Assembly: GCA_039029515.1 (NCBI GenBank) | Contig: JBCCFX010000005.1 | Location: 1 to 37,042, forward strand | Length of the DNA stretch: 37,042 bases | Origin: JBCCFX01 sp039029515 | GTDB lineage: Bacteria > Planctomycetota > Phycisphaerae > Phycisphaerales > SM1A02 | Direction of reading: 5' to 3' | Shown: in pieces, positions 1-9,446 of the stretch | Layout: each line of letters begins with the position of its first letter | Numbering within the stretch: the stretch's first letter is position 1 | The notes under the pieces: generated by a model | What the model was told of the DNA's origin: nothing | Databases searched by the model: none | The model's input: only the letters and a program-made list of their open reading frames with translations | Made by a program: the position numbers and the translations under genes

Positions 1-1
1 G

Positions 2-1900
2 GTGAATCGAAACACGAGCAATGGCCCCGTCATCGAGCCAAGCCCCTCGAACTTCGCAATCGCCAATTCCGTCGTCTGGGGTAATGATGACGGTGACGAG
101 AGCATCCTGAGCAACTCGCCCGGCACGATCAATTACATCAACAGCATCGTTCAGGATCGAGACTCGATTTCCTCCACCATTCACGTCGGACCAGAGTTCG
201 TGAACAGCGACGACGACAACCTTGCGCTGTCCTGCCGGTCACAAGCCATCGATCTCGGCGTGCCGATTGCCGGCATCGACATCGATCTCGCCGGGAACCC
301 GCGCGTAGTCGGCGCAGCGCCCGATGCGGGTTGCTTCGAATTTCAGAGTGTGCCGTGCCCGGTCGTCGACGATGGCATTCGACGCGTGTCTGCCGACGGC
401 CGGTTTGATGCCGATGGCCTGAGTTGGGACTCGCCCAGCAGTGCGCTGAACATCGTCATGGACGTTGCACGACCGGGCGAAGAAATCTGGATCGCCGCGG
501 GCACCTACCGTCCGGGCCCCGAACCGGAGGACACGTTCACCCTGTGGTCTGGCGTCGAGGCGTACGGCGGCTTTCCGCCGGACGGCGGCAACTGCACATT
601 CGGCGCTCGTGATCTCGACGTGCATGAGACCGTGCTCACGGGCGAGCTCGATGATCCCAATGATCCGACCGACAACGCGTTTCACGTGGTGACAGTGCGG
701 TCAGATGCTGATTTCCTCGCCAATCCGCTTGATGACTTGCTTCGGTGTGACTCGGATGATGAAGGGCGCATGCGGCCGCTCTCGCGACTGGATGGTCTGA
801 CCATTCGCGATGGCGGACAGACTGGCGTGCTTGAGCCCTTTGGGGGAGGCGTGTTCGGCGATAACATCGATGATTGTCTTGAGATCGTGGCTTGTCGTCT
901 CACCGATCATCGCAGTACGATCGGGTCTGCGGCGGATGTTCGCACAGACGCACGATTCACTTTGCGCAACTCACTCGTACAAGGCAACATTTCAGATGTG
1001 CGATTCGCAGTCGAGGTATCCAGCGAACCTGCACTTCCCGTCGAATTGATCAACACAAACTTCATCGCTAATCACGCATTGCAGGCCACTGCGTTCTTCG
1101 TCAACCGTGGTCGGCTACACATGCAATCGTGCGCGTTTCTCCACAACGTAAGCGACAGTGAATCTGCTGCCATAGGGTGGATTCTCACGTCGCCACCGGA
1201 TGCTGAGCATGTCGTCGAGAGTTGTCTGTTCGCACATAATCAGTCAGCGGAAGGTGGACTGATTCGTGCGTTCGGCGCGCTTAATCTACGAATCTCGCAC
1301 TCGACGTTTGCAGATAACACCGCAGATGTACCGTCGTCGCCCGTGTTGCCACTCTCTTCTACGAAACTGATTGATGTCTCAAATTCTGTAATCTGGAACA
1401 ACCACTCACGAGCGCTCGCTGACTTCCCGGACGCCTTCACCATCACCAACTCAGTCATCGAAGGCGGCTATCCGGGCACGAACGTACTCGATGCCGATCC
1501 GCAATTCATCGACGCGCCAGAGGGCAACTATCGGCTTGGACCGAACTCGCCTGCTGTCGACGCCGGTGCGTTCGCACTTCTCCCAATGGACACGTTCGAT
1601 CTTGACGGCGATGGCATTGCCGAAGAACCGCTGTCCGTCGACCTTGATGGCCGCGCACGCTTTGATGGCGCATCCGTCGACATGGGCGCCTTCGAGCGGC
1701 CGGCCTGCCCTGCCGATTGCATGCCCGTGAATGCACCGGGCGCGCCGAATGGCAATGGCATCGTGAGCATCGATGACCTGCTCGCCGTCCTCAATGCCTT
1801 CGGGACACACGACCAGACGTGCGATGTGAATCTCACGACTGGCGACATCAACGTCGATGATCTTGTCGAGGTCATCGTGTCATTCGGCTTGTGTGATTGA
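2..1900 (+). CDS. Secreted beta-helix protein with choice-of-anchor-Q and dockerin-like tail (5' end missing)
   Basis: The frame is open from the window edge, so the true start lies upstream and the GTG at base 2 is probably internal. The visible part starts near the end of one parallel beta-helix module, closing with a choice-of-anchor-Q motif (QAIDLG...DLAGNPR...DAGCFEF, residues about 80-115). A second complete module follows. It opens with a typical GLSWDSPSSAL...EEIWIAAGTYRPG segment (residues about 138-168) and closes with NSPAVDAGAF...DLDGRARFDGASVDMGAFERP. The last 60 residues hold two calcium-loop/helix units (NGNGIVSIDDLLAVLNAFG and TGDINVDDLVEVIVSFG) between cysteines, the planctomycete dockerin-like anchor. 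It is probably an exported, surface-associated protein; the ligand or substrate cannot be told. The stop codon abuts that of the convergent channel gene. Confidence 0.85.
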   Translation: MNRNTSNGPVIEPSPSNFAIANSVVWGNDDGDESILSNSPGTINYINSIVQDRDSISSTIHVGPEFVNSDDDNLALSCRSQAIDLGVPIAGIDIDLAGNPRVVGAAPDAGCFEFQSVPCPVVDDGIRRVSADGRFDADGLSWDSPSSALNIVMDVARPGEEIWIAAGTYRPGPEPEDTFTLWSGVEAYGGFPPDGGNCTFGARDLDVHETVLTGELDDPNDPTDNAFHVVTVRSDADFLANPLDDLLRCDSDDEGRMRPLSRLDGLTIRDGGQTGVLEPFGGGVFGDNIDDCLEIVACRLTDHRSTIGSAADVRTDARFTLRNSLVQGNISDVRFAVEVSSEPALPVELINTNFIANHALQATAFFVNRGRLHMQSCAFLHNVSDSESAAIGWILTSPPDAEHVVESCLFAHNQSAEGGLIRAFGALNLRISHSTFADNTADVPSSPVLPLSSTKLIDVSNSVIWNNHSRALADFPDAFTITNSVIEGGYPGTNVLDADPQFIDAPEGNYRLGPNSPAVDAGAFALLPMDTFDLDGDGIAEEPLSVDLDGRARFDGASVDMGAFERPACPADCMPVNAPGAPNGNGIVSIDDLLAVLNAFGTHDQTCDVNLTTGDINVDDLVEVIVSFGLCD

Positions 1901-4900
1901 TCACGCCGGCGGCGACGATATCGACTTCTCTCCCGCGGGGATGGGCGCCATGATCCGCCCGTCGATCGAGCGGATATGGAGATCACGCTGCGGGAAGGAA
2001 ATCTCGATGCCGGCCTGACGGAATGCCTGATCGATGGCGCTGTGCAAGGCGTGCTTCACGTGCAGCCAGTTCTCAACCGAGGTGATGAAGACACGCAACT
2101 TGAAGTCGAGCGAGCTCGACCCGAATGCATCGAAGGTCACCCGCGGCGCCGGTTCGTTGACCACGAAGTCACACTGCTTGGCCACGTCATACAGCAGCTT
2201 CTCAGCGAGCGCGGTATCTGAGCCGTACGCGATCCCCACCGGCACCGTGACGCGCAGAATCGGATCGGACAACGTCCAGTTGATGATGCGGTTCGTCACG
2301 AAATCCTTATTCGGAATGACGAGTTCCCGGCGATCCCAATCGACCACCGTCGTCGCACGCATGCGGATCTTTGTCACTGTGCCGTTGATCTCACCCACCG
2401 TAATCGTGTCGCCGATGCGAATCGGCTGCTCGAACAACAGGATCAGACCTGACACGAAGTTTGCAAAGATCTCCTGCAGACCGAAGCCGAGACCGACGGT
2501 GATCGCGGCTGCGAGCCACTGCACAGTTGACCAGCCAATGCCGATCATGTTGAACGAGACAATGATGCCAATGATGACCACGGCGTACTGCAACACGGAC
2601 GTCAGGGCATAGCGTCCGCTTGCGGACATCGGCAGACGCTGCAGGATGGCGATGCTCAGGATGCCGCGAATATTCCGCGCGACGATGAAGGTGACAATCA
2701 GGACGAACAGGCTCAGCAGTATGTTGGCCAGCGTGACGGGCACGATGCGCGTCGCCGTTTCGACCGCGGTGGAACCATCCGCTGCCGTCACGGTTTCCGT
2801 GGCCGTTACCACCTGTTCCCACACCGTGAACTCACGCAGGACGTTGAACGCCGGGAGCACATCACTCCAGATCGCGGCAAAGCCAACGAGGATCACCATC
2901 GTCACGACGTTGCGCAAGAGCGTTCGCGTCTGTGCGCTGATCGCGGCAATATTGAGCTCTTCATCTTCGATCGGCGGCGGCATGGCTTCGGCGTCGCCAT
3001 CCGCCGCGGCTTCCAGCGCCTTTCGTCGTTCGTCACGTTTGCGCCGAGCATTCTCCAGCGCGAGATCGCGCTGCGCGAGGAACAGCCATCGCAACAGCAC
3101 GGCATGGATCACCAGCAGAATCAACCACCAGCGGAAACTCCATGCAACACGGAGATAGAACTGCTCTGCGGTGTACGTCCAACCGAGCAGTGCCATCAGC
3201 CCCAGTGCAAGCGGGGTCATGACCAACAGGCCATACCAGATGTAACGCAGCCGGCTGCTCCAGCCGTTCGGAAATCGCGACAGGTGTTCACGTGGCAGGC
3301 CACGCGCGGGGCTGAACACACGAGATGCAACGGTCGCCATGACGATCATGGCGGCGACGAAACAGAACCGACCGACGCTGTCGCGGTAGGACGACAATTC
3401 CTGTTGCACGAAGAGCGTGACGACGACAGCCAGCACAACGAAGGCCGGCCCGAGGATTGCAACTTGTGATCGCACCAGCTTGCGAGTCTGGGCGCGCCAG
3501 CGAAAGTGCGCATCACCGAGACCGTTATCGCGCAACATGCCGAAGACAAACGACAGGATCAGTGTCATCCAGGCTGCACGGTATAGTGCGCTGCTCAGTC
3601 CAATCGTCAACGATGTACTTTCCGCAGCGCGATTGAACGTCAGTGCGATCAGGAGCAACGGTGCGGCCAGCGACGCGGCTCGTGCCACCGTACAGAAGAG
3701 CGCAATGACGGTATCGCTGAATCGACTCTGTAGTCGATGCCGAGCGCGTTCACTCGTTCGATGCAGCAGGAGTCGGAGATAGCGTCGAAGGCCGAAGAGC
3801 ACGAGCGCGCCGGTCCACAACATGGCGTACCACACCGACCGCCGCTGCACCTCGGTGACGAAGATGTCACGTACGGCCTGCCACTGCGATGGCGCGATGA
3901 GCCACTCCATTGCGTCCCACGAATCACTGATGGTCGATATGGAGATGCGCTCGGCACTCTGAATCCACAGCACGCGTTCATCGATGAACGACCGATATGT
4001 CGCGACGGATTCCACGAGCGATCGTTCGATCTCCTGCGTCGGCGCGAGAACATCATCGAAGTACCGATCGTAGATCCCGATCGCTTGCGGCAGGAACACA
4101 TCCCGCTGTTCGCGCAATCCGGCAATGAGCGCCGGTCGACGCTCATTGCGACTCTGACCTTCCGGACCGCCGATCTCACTATCGAACAACTCCGTGACAA
4201 CAGCATCAAGGTCGACCAGCGACACCTCGCGCGACTCAAGTTCCGTGCGTCGGAACTGGGCATCGTTCATGTCACCGCGGCGCTCGTTCAGCTGGCGTCG
4301 ATGACGACGAATATCAGGAAGCTCAGAGCGATGCCGACGCAGCGTGATCCCGATTGCATCGCTGAAGCCGGCTTGCAGTACCTTCTCTTCCATGCGCCGG
4401 AATTCAGAGGACCAATGCTCCGAGAGATCCGTAAGTTCTGTGCGCTCCAGACTGCGCGTCTCGGTCAGCGCGATGATCATCTCGGCTTCGTCAGCGAGTC
4501 GGAGATTGGCGCGCGCCACTTCGAGTACCAGTGGATCATTCAGGGCAATGGCATCATCCACGGCATCTTCGGCGGCTCGGATCAACAGTTCCGTCTCGCT
4601 GGCCTGCATCAACGCAAGTGCTGCGTCGAGGCTCGCAACCTCTTCAGTCGATTCGAGAAAGTGACGCTCAGCCAACTGGCGTTGCGCGCGAAAGAGCTCG
4701 CGTCGAGCTTCCAGATTCTCGAACTCAGCTGTCAACTGCCCCTGACGAAGCACGAGCGATTGCCGTTCGGCCGCCTTGGCCAATTGACGAGCTACGGCAA
4801 TGTCGACGGAATCACCGGATTCCGCTTCGGTTGTTGAAGCCACACTAAGCTGTTGGAGCCGCGTCTGCAGCGCTGTCTGTTCGTCAGCAATCGCCGCTCG

Positions 4901-5383
4901 GCGTTCTGCTCTTGTGACGGGCGCACGTTCCAGCTGATCACGAGCCTGTCGGCGCGCCTCGAGACGCGAACGCGCTGACGTGATCAACGCTTTGAGCTCT
5001 TCGATGGTCAGACCATCACCCGTTGGCGCGGATGCCGGTGGCAGCGCAAGCTGCTGCGAGATCTCCGCAAGCTCTGCCGGCGCATCCGCTGCGGCAGCCC
5101 GGAGTTCGGCCGTCCGCTCTGGAATCCGGTCGATGTCCAGTCGATACCGAAGTGCCTGACGAAGCAGCTCCAATTGCTGCGCGGCGTCGTCGGCGGGCGC
5201 CTCAAGGGCTTCCAGAGCCGTGATGCTGGCTTCGATTTCTGCCGCGGTTGCCAGCTCTTCAGACAGCGTCGCGCCGGGCGTCGGAACGTCCTGCTCAACC
5301 TGAGCATGGGCTCGATTCGTGAGGTAGAGCCCCAGGCACAGTGCGAAGAGGAATCGCATCCAGTTGTACCGCGCTCTATGCAT
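1901..5383 (-). CDS. Large MscS-family mechanosensitive channel (MscK/MscM-like)
   Basis: About 1160 residues, close to E. coli MscK and MscM. A signal-like N-terminus (MRFLFALCLGLYLTNRAHA) is followed by a periplasmic, coiled-coil-rich region of about 450 residues with many Glu/Arg/Ala/Leu. Several membrane segments come next, then the MscS core near the C-terminus. The pore helix and beta domain are recognisable (VGLGFGLQEIFANFVSGL, then FEQPIRIGDTITVG and VIPNKDFVTNRIINW), with a cytoplasmic alpha/beta end. The family opens under membrane tension to release solutes on osmotic downshock. The start is uncertain: ATG at 5413, 5383 or 5359, or TTG at 5425, and none has a strong ribosome site. 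I chose 5383 because it leaves a normal basic n-region before the signal helix. The TGA stop sits base-to-base against the stop of the preceding gene. Confidence 0.92.
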   Translation of the reverse strand: MHRARYNWMRFLFALCLGLYLTNRAHAQVEQDVPTPGATLSEELATAAEIEASITALEALEAPADDAAQQLELLRQALRYRLDIDRIPERTAELRAAAADAPAELAEISQQLALPPASAPTGDGLTIEELKALITSARSRLEARRQARDQLERAPVTRAERRAAIADEQTALQTRLQQLSVASTTEAESGDSVDIAVARQLAKAAERQSLVLRQGQLTAEFENLEARRELFRAQRQLAERHFLESTEEVASLDAALALMQASETELLIRAAEDAVDDAIALNDPLVLEVARANLRLADEAEMIIALTETRSLERTELTDLSEHWSSEFRRMEEKVLQAGFSDAIGITLRRHRSELPDIRRHRRQLNERRGDMNDAQFRRTELESREVSLVDLDAVVTELFDSEIGGPEGQSRNERRPALIAGLREQRDVFLPQAIGIYDRYFDDVLAPTQEIERSLVESVATYRSFIDERVLWIQSAERISISTISDSWDAMEWLIAPSQWQAVRDIFVTEVQRRSVWYAMLWTGALVLFGLRRYLRLLLHRTSERARHRLQSRFSDTVIALFCTVARAASLAAPLLLIALTFNRAAESTSLTIGLSSALYRAAWMTLILSFVFGMLRDNGLGDAHFRWRAQTRKLVRSQVAILGPAFVVLAVVVTLFVQQELSSYRDSVGRFCFVAAMIVMATVASRVFSPARGLPREHLSRFPNGWSSRLRYIWYGLLVMTPLALGLMALLGWTYTAEQFYLRVAWSFRWWLILLVIHAVLLRWLFLAQRDLALENARRKRDERRKALEAAADGDAEAMPPPIEDEELNIAAISAQTRTLLRNVVTMVILVGFAAIWSDVLPAFNVLREFTVWEQVVTATETVTAADGSTAVETATRIVPVTLANILLSLFVLIVTFIVARNIRGILSIAILQRLPMSASGRYALTSVLQYAVVIIGIIVSFNMIGIGWSTVQWLAAAITVGLGFGLQEIFANFVSGLILLFEQPIRIGDTITVGEINGTVTKIRMRATTVVDWDRRELVIPNKDFVTNRIINWTLSDPILRVTVPVGIAYGSDTALAEKLLYDVAKQCDFVVNEPAPRVTFDAFGSSSLDFKLRVFITSVENWLHVKHALHSAIDQAFRQAGIEISFPQRDLHIRSIDGRIMAPIPAGEKSISSPPA

Positions 5384-5506
5384 CGCTTCGTCCAAACCCG
5401 ATATGCCGGTCATCAACGCGTTCAATGAGAATTGGCGTGCCGCACCTTCCGCAGCTTAACAGCGATCCGTATCGATTCGTTCGGAACGTGAATCAGTGAA
5501 GAATCG

Positions 5507-5537
5507 TTGACACCGCCCGAGCGACCACCGATATAAC
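5507..5537 (+). promoter_or_regulatory. Candidate sigma70-type promoter of the M14 pair
   Basis: A consensus -35 box TTGACA (5507-5512) is followed after 17 bp by GATATA (5530-5535), or after 19 bp by TATAAC (5532-5537). It points toward the carboxypeptidase pair, about 75 bp before its ATG, and lies in the divergent gap with the channel gene. This is the best match to a housekeeping promoter I noticed in the window, but it rests on sequence alone. Confidence 0.5.
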
Positions 5538-5612
5538 TGCCGGTGACGCGGAATGCCTATGTCGGACGTCACCACCGATCCCCGATCCCAATGAGTCAGA
5601 AGGGACCATTGT

Positions 5613-7649
5613 ATGCCCATCCGTTTCGCCCGGAGCCACGCCATGGCGGTGGTGGTCACGGCTAGTACCGTTTCAGCCGCTCTCGGCCAGTCGGCCGCCG
5701 AGTATCTCAACCATGATGCGACGATGAGCGCCGCCCGCCGGCTCGCTCGTGCCGCCAATGTCGATCTCGACACCCTGGCGCGAACCGGGCAGGGACGCGA
5801 TGTCATCGTGCTCACGCTGTCGGCCGATCCATCGCAACATGCATCGAAGCCCGCTGTGCTCATCACCGCAGGGCTCGATGGCGGGCACCTCGTCGGCACC
5901 GAAACCGCACTGCGTGTGGCATCGCTGTTGTCATCCGACCATGCCGAATGGCTCGACGATGTCACGGTGTACGTGATCCCTCAGGTGAATCCCGATGGCG
6001 CGCACGCAACCATGAGTGCCGATGGCGCGATGCTGATGACCGGCAACCTGCGCACCATTGACGATGATCGCGATGGACTCATCAACGAAGATCCGCCGAC
6101 TGACATCAACGGCGATGGCGTCATCACAATGATGCGCCGACTCGAACCGACACTCGACGATGCGCCGACCCATCTCGCCGACCCGGCCGACCCTCGACTC
6201 AACAAGACGCCCGCGACAGCCGACGGCGAGCGCGCTGTCTTCACGCTCTATCCCGAAGGACTCGACGCTGACGGCGATGGGACGATCGCCGAAGACGGCC
6301 CGGGCATGGTTGATCTCGATCAGAACTTCGTGCAGGACTGGCCGGCGTACACGCCAATCGCCGGCCCGGTCCCGCTCAGCGAACCGGAAACGCTGGCGCT
6401 CGCACGCTTCGTCGTGGATCATCCAAACATCATGGCCGCCATCACGTACGGCCGTCACGACAACCTCGTCAACGCACCCGATGGAAAAGGGAAGGGTCCA
6501 CTCAACCGGATTCCGAAGAACGTGCACGAAGACGATCTCGATCTCTACAAGGCGATCAGCACAGTCTTTGGCGATGTGACAACCACCGCACATGCACCTT
6601 CGCGCGACACCGCGGGGAGTTTCCATCGCTGGTTGTATGCACACCGCGGGATCCCGAGCTTCGCCACGACTGTGTGGAGCCGACCTTCGCTTGACGATGC
6701 GGACGACTCCAATGACGACCCGGCAACCGAAGTTGCAGACATTGCAGACGACACTGCCGCAGGTCAATGGACGGGCGAAGTTGACGTTCCGGACATTGGC
6801 GGCCTCAATGTCACGATCGATCTGAAGCCTGCTGCGGACGGCACACTCGAAGGCACACTCACGAGCGAGATGTTCAGCTTCGACCTGACTGGCACGTTCG
6901 ACAGCGGTAGCCTGGCACTCAAGGGTGAACTTGCCCCGGGCGCTCCGGTCGCACTTACAGGTGCCGTGACTGATGACACCTACACCGCCACCGTCAGTGG
7001 ACCGAACGGCGAGTCGTTCCCATTCATCGCAACACGGCAGCAAGCGGTCGCATCATCGACAAGCGATGATGCGAAACCTTCGAAGCCTGACACACCGCAG
7101 GACAAGAATGGCGCTGCATGGCTTGCCTACGCTGAGACATTGGACGACACAATCGGCTTCGTCGAATGGACGCCGTTTGACCATCCCACGCTCGGTTCGG
7201 TGGAAATCGGTGGGTTCACGCCGGGCTTTCAGATGAACCCGCCGGCCTCAGCGCTCGACACGCTCGCTGCGGAACAGACTGCCTTCGTCGGTGAGATCAT
7301 CGAGCGTCGACCTTCGTTGCGGATTGTCGGTCCCGAGGTCAACGCATTGGGCGGCGGTCTCTACGACCTGCGCGTCGCAGTTGTGAACGATGGCGTCATG
7401 CCGACCCGTACGGCACTCGCGGCACAGGCGCGCTCTACGTTGCCGATGAACGTCAGGCTTTCCGTGCCGATTGATCGCATCGTGACCGGCCAGCGGGTAC
7501 AGCAGACGTGGCGCATCGACGGTCACGGCGGCCGCGCAACGTTTCGCTGGATGGTTCGATTGAACGACGATGAACAATGCACGATCACGATTCAACATCC
7601 GCAGCTCGGCGAACGAGCCATCACGATGCAGCCGGGAGGTGAAGGATGA
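5613..7649 (+). CDS. M14-type carboxypeptidase homologue with degenerate active site (probable pseudopeptidase)
   Basis: 678 residues, with an N-terminal signal (cleavage probably after SAALGQ). AAGGGA lies 7 nt before the ATG. It aligns along its whole length with the next gene, but the M14 active-site positions differ. The HxxE zinc pair is D89-G-G-H92 (LITAGLDGGHLVGTE). The Asn-Arg pair is Asp-Gln (VDLDQNF, 233-239). The third zinc-ligand position in the SYH motif is TYG (278-280). The catalytic Glu position in FTNELW is Thr in FATTVW (350-355). Two DxDxDG calcium-loop stretches remain (about 149-172 and 218-230). Residues about 383-476 are an extra beta-rich domain with repeated GTL/GTF strands that the partner lacks. 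I infer a secreted, non-catalytic binding or regulatory protein; His92 and Asp89 could still hold a metal. It overlaps the next gene by 4 bp (ATGA). Confidence 0.85.
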   Translation: MPIRFARSHAMAVVVTASTVSAALGQSAAEYLNHDATMSAARRLARAANVDLDTLARTGQGRDVIVLTLSADPSQHASKPAVLITAGLDGGHLVGTETALRVASLLSSDHAEWLDDVTVYVIPQVNPDGAHATMSADGAMLMTGNLRTIDDDRDGLINEDPPTDINGDGVITMMRRLEPTLDDAPTHLADPADPRLNKTPATADGERAVFTLYPEGLDADGDGTIAEDGPGMVDLDQNFVQDWPAYTPIAGPVPLSEPETLALARFVVDHPNIMAAITYGRHDNLVNAPDGKGKGPLNRIPKNVHEDDLDLYKAISTVFGDVTTTAHAPSRDTAGSFHRWLYAHRGIPSFATTVWSRPSLDDADDSNDDPATEVADIADDTAAGQWTGEVDVPDIGGLNVTIDLKPAADGTLEGTLTSEMFSFDLTGTFDSGSLALKGELAPGAPVALTGAVTDDTYTATVSGPNGESFPFIATRQQAVASSTSDDAKPSKPDTPQDKNGAAWLAYAETLDDTIGFVEWTPFDHPTLGSVEIGGFTPGFQMNPPASALDTLAAEQTAFVGEIIERRPSLRIVGPEVNALGGGLYDLRVAVVNDGVMPTRTALAAQARSTLPMNVRLSVPIDRIVTGQRVQQTWRIDGHGGRATFRWMVRLNDDEQCTITIQHPQLGERAITMQPGGEG

Positions 7650-9373
7650 CCATGCTTCGAATGCTCTTGTCCGCCATCATGCTTATGACCGTCACCGCGA
7701 CGACGTGGGCACAACAACATATTCCATCACGCGTGGACATTGCCTGGAATCGCTATTACGACTTCGAGGAAATGGAGCAGCAGCTTCGTGACCTCGCGGC
7801 GGCGTACCCCGACATCATGGCACTGGAGTCGATCGGGAAGTCGGTGCAAGGCCGGGACATCTGGCTCGTCACCCTGAACGTTGAGAAGACCGGCCCGGAT
7901 ACAAGCAAGCCCGCGATGTACATTGACGGCAGTATTCATGCAAACGAAGTTCAGGCGACTGAAGTCGTCATGTATTCGATCTGGTATCTCACCAAGAGTT
8001 ATGGCACGGTCGATGCAATCACCGAACTGATGGACGACACCGCGATGTACTTCGTGCCGTGCGTCAGCCCCGACAGCCGAGCGCATTGGTTCCGCGAGCC
8101 GAACTCACCGAACACACAACGTTCCGGTCAACGCCCAACAGACAACGACTTCGACGGCGTCGCCGATGAGGACGGCCCCGACGACCTCGATGGCGATGGT
8201 CACATCGGCTCGATGTTTCGTTTCGATCCGAATGGCACGTGGAAGCGTCATCCTGAACGTCCGGCCCTGATCGTCCGAGCCGGCGAGGATGAAGAGGGCG
8301 AACTCTCATGGGCCGGCCAGGAAGGCATCGACAACGATGGCGATGGTCGCATCAACGAAGACGGAGCCGGCGGCTACGACATGAACCGCAACTGGCCCGC
8401 GGGCTGGCAGCCAAGTTTCATTCAGCGCGGTGCAGGTGAATTCCCACTGTGCTTCCCGGAAACGCGCGCGATCGCCATGTTCATTCTCGACAAGCCGAAC
8501 ATCGCCGCTGCACAGAGCTACCACAACACTGGGGGCATGATTCTGCGCGGCCCTGGCGCGCCCTACCGCAGCAGCTTCTATCCGCGCGCTGACCTTCGTG
8601 TCTACGATGCGCTCGCGGAAGCCGGCGAAGAGATGATTCCTTTCTACAACTACCTGATTATTCACGAGGATCTGTACACCGTGCACGGTGGCACCGTGAA
8701 TTGGGCAGCTGAAGGCCTTGGCATCATCAGCTTCACGAACGAACTCTGGACAACACGCCAGATTCTGCAATCGAATGAGCGAACGTATGACGCCGATGCG
8801 CGCCAGCGTTGGCAGGACCGCATCCTCTTCGGGCAGACGCAGACGCTATATACAGAACACGATCATCCGACGCTTGGTCGCGTCCTGATCGGCGGTGGCA
8901 CCAAATATGCCTCGCGGTCAGACCCACCGTTCATGCTGGAACAATCGTGTCATCGCAACTTCGCGTTCACGATGTATCACGCGAGCGAAATGCCGTCCAT
9001 TCAATTCGACCACGTCGCGACCCGTGACCTCGGGAACGATGTCTGGGAAGTCACCGTCGAGATTCTCAATGAGAAGATCATTCCGACACGCACAGCTGTC
9101 GCTGCACAGAAGCGCATCGGCACACCCGATCGATTGATCGCTGACGGCGCCTCGGTAATCACTGCGGGCCGAATCGCCAATCGGTTTGCCACAACGATGA
9201 CGCCGGTTGCCCATCGTCCGGAACGGCTGTTGGTCAACGAAGGCATTCCAAGTGAAGGCCGGCGTGCGTTCCGGTATCTGGTATCCGGTCAGGCTGGCGA
9301 CACGTTCACACTTCGCTACGAAGCGGAGAAGTGCCGCGACATTGAAACCACGGTCACGCTGGAATCCGAGTGA
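7646..9373 (+). CDS. Secreted M14 zinc carboxypeptidase
   Basis: 575 residues, with a signal peptide (MLLSAIMLMTVTATTWAQQ). The full M14 catalytic set is visible: zinc ligands His98 and Glu101 in GSIHANE, the substrate-binding Asn247-Arg248 in DMNRNWP, the third zinc ligand His293 in QSYHNTGG, and the general-base Glu366 in SFTNELW. Between the first and second motifs are two calcium-type stretches (NDFDGVADED and NDGDGRINEDG), an insertion frequent in large bacterial M14 enzymes. A beta-rich domain of about 170 residues follows the catalytic domain and matches the same part of the preceding protein. The family removes C-terminal residues from peptides; the substrate is unknown. Translation is coupled to the upstream pseudopeptidase through an ATGA overlap, with GGAGGTGAAGG just before it as ribosome site. 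This suggests the two proteins are made in similar amounts. Confidence 0.92.
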   Translation: MTMLRMLLSAIMLMTVTATTWAQQHIPSRVDIAWNRYYDFEEMEQQLRDLAAAYPDIMALESIGKSVQGRDIWLVTLNVEKTGPDTSKPAMYIDGSIHANEVQATEVVMYSIWYLTKSYGTVDAITELMDDTAMYFVPCVSPDSRAHWFREPNSPNTQRSGQRPTDNDFDGVADEDGPDDLDGDGHIGSMFRFDPNGTWKRHPERPALIVRAGEDEEGELSWAGQEGIDNDGDGRINEDGAGGYDMNRNWPAGWQPSFIQRGAGEFPLCFPETRAIAMFILDKPNIAAAQSYHNTGGMILRGPGAPYRSSFYPRADLRVYDALAEAGEEMIPFYNYLIIHEDLYTVHGGTVNWAAEGLGIISFTNELWTTRQILQSNERTYDADARQRWQDRILFGQTQTLYTEHDHPTLGRVLIGGGTKYASRSDPPFMLEQSCHRNFAFTMYHASEMPSIQFDHVATRDLGNDVWEVTVEILNEKIIPTRTAVAAQKRIGTPDRLIADGASVITAGRIANRFATTMTPVAHRPERLLVNEGIPSEGRRAFRYLVSGQAGDTFTLRYEAEKCRDIETTVTLESE

Positions 9374-9379
9374 GGTTAA

Positions 9380-9427
9380 AAGCACATGAGGGTCGGAACA
9401 GTCATGGTTCCATACCCTCATGTGCTT
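9380..9427 (-). terminator. Strong hairpin terminator between convergent genes
   Basis: A perfect 14-bp inverted repeat, 9380-9393 (AAGCACATGAGGGT) with 9414-9427, encloses a second 5-bp stem (GGAAC 9395-9399 with GTTCC 9407-9411) and a 7-nt loop. On the minus strand the stem runs into TTTT then AAC, so it fits an intrinsic terminator for the fasciclin gene 20 bp upstream. On the plus strand the T-run is poor, but the hairpin may also stop the carboxypeptidase transcript, which ends 7 bp before it. Confidence 0.8.
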
Positions 9428-9446
9428 GATACCACGGCGTGGTTCG

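Noticed and set aside
3737..4837. Plus-strand open frame of 366 codons opposite the mechanosensitive channel
   Set aside because: It lies wholly within the coiled-coil region of the channel gene, with no ribosome site and no family.
5931..7043. Minus-strand open frame of 370 codons within the first M14 gene
   Set aside because: Composition is Cys-, Arg- and His-rich, as expected of antisense reading; no domain is recognisable.
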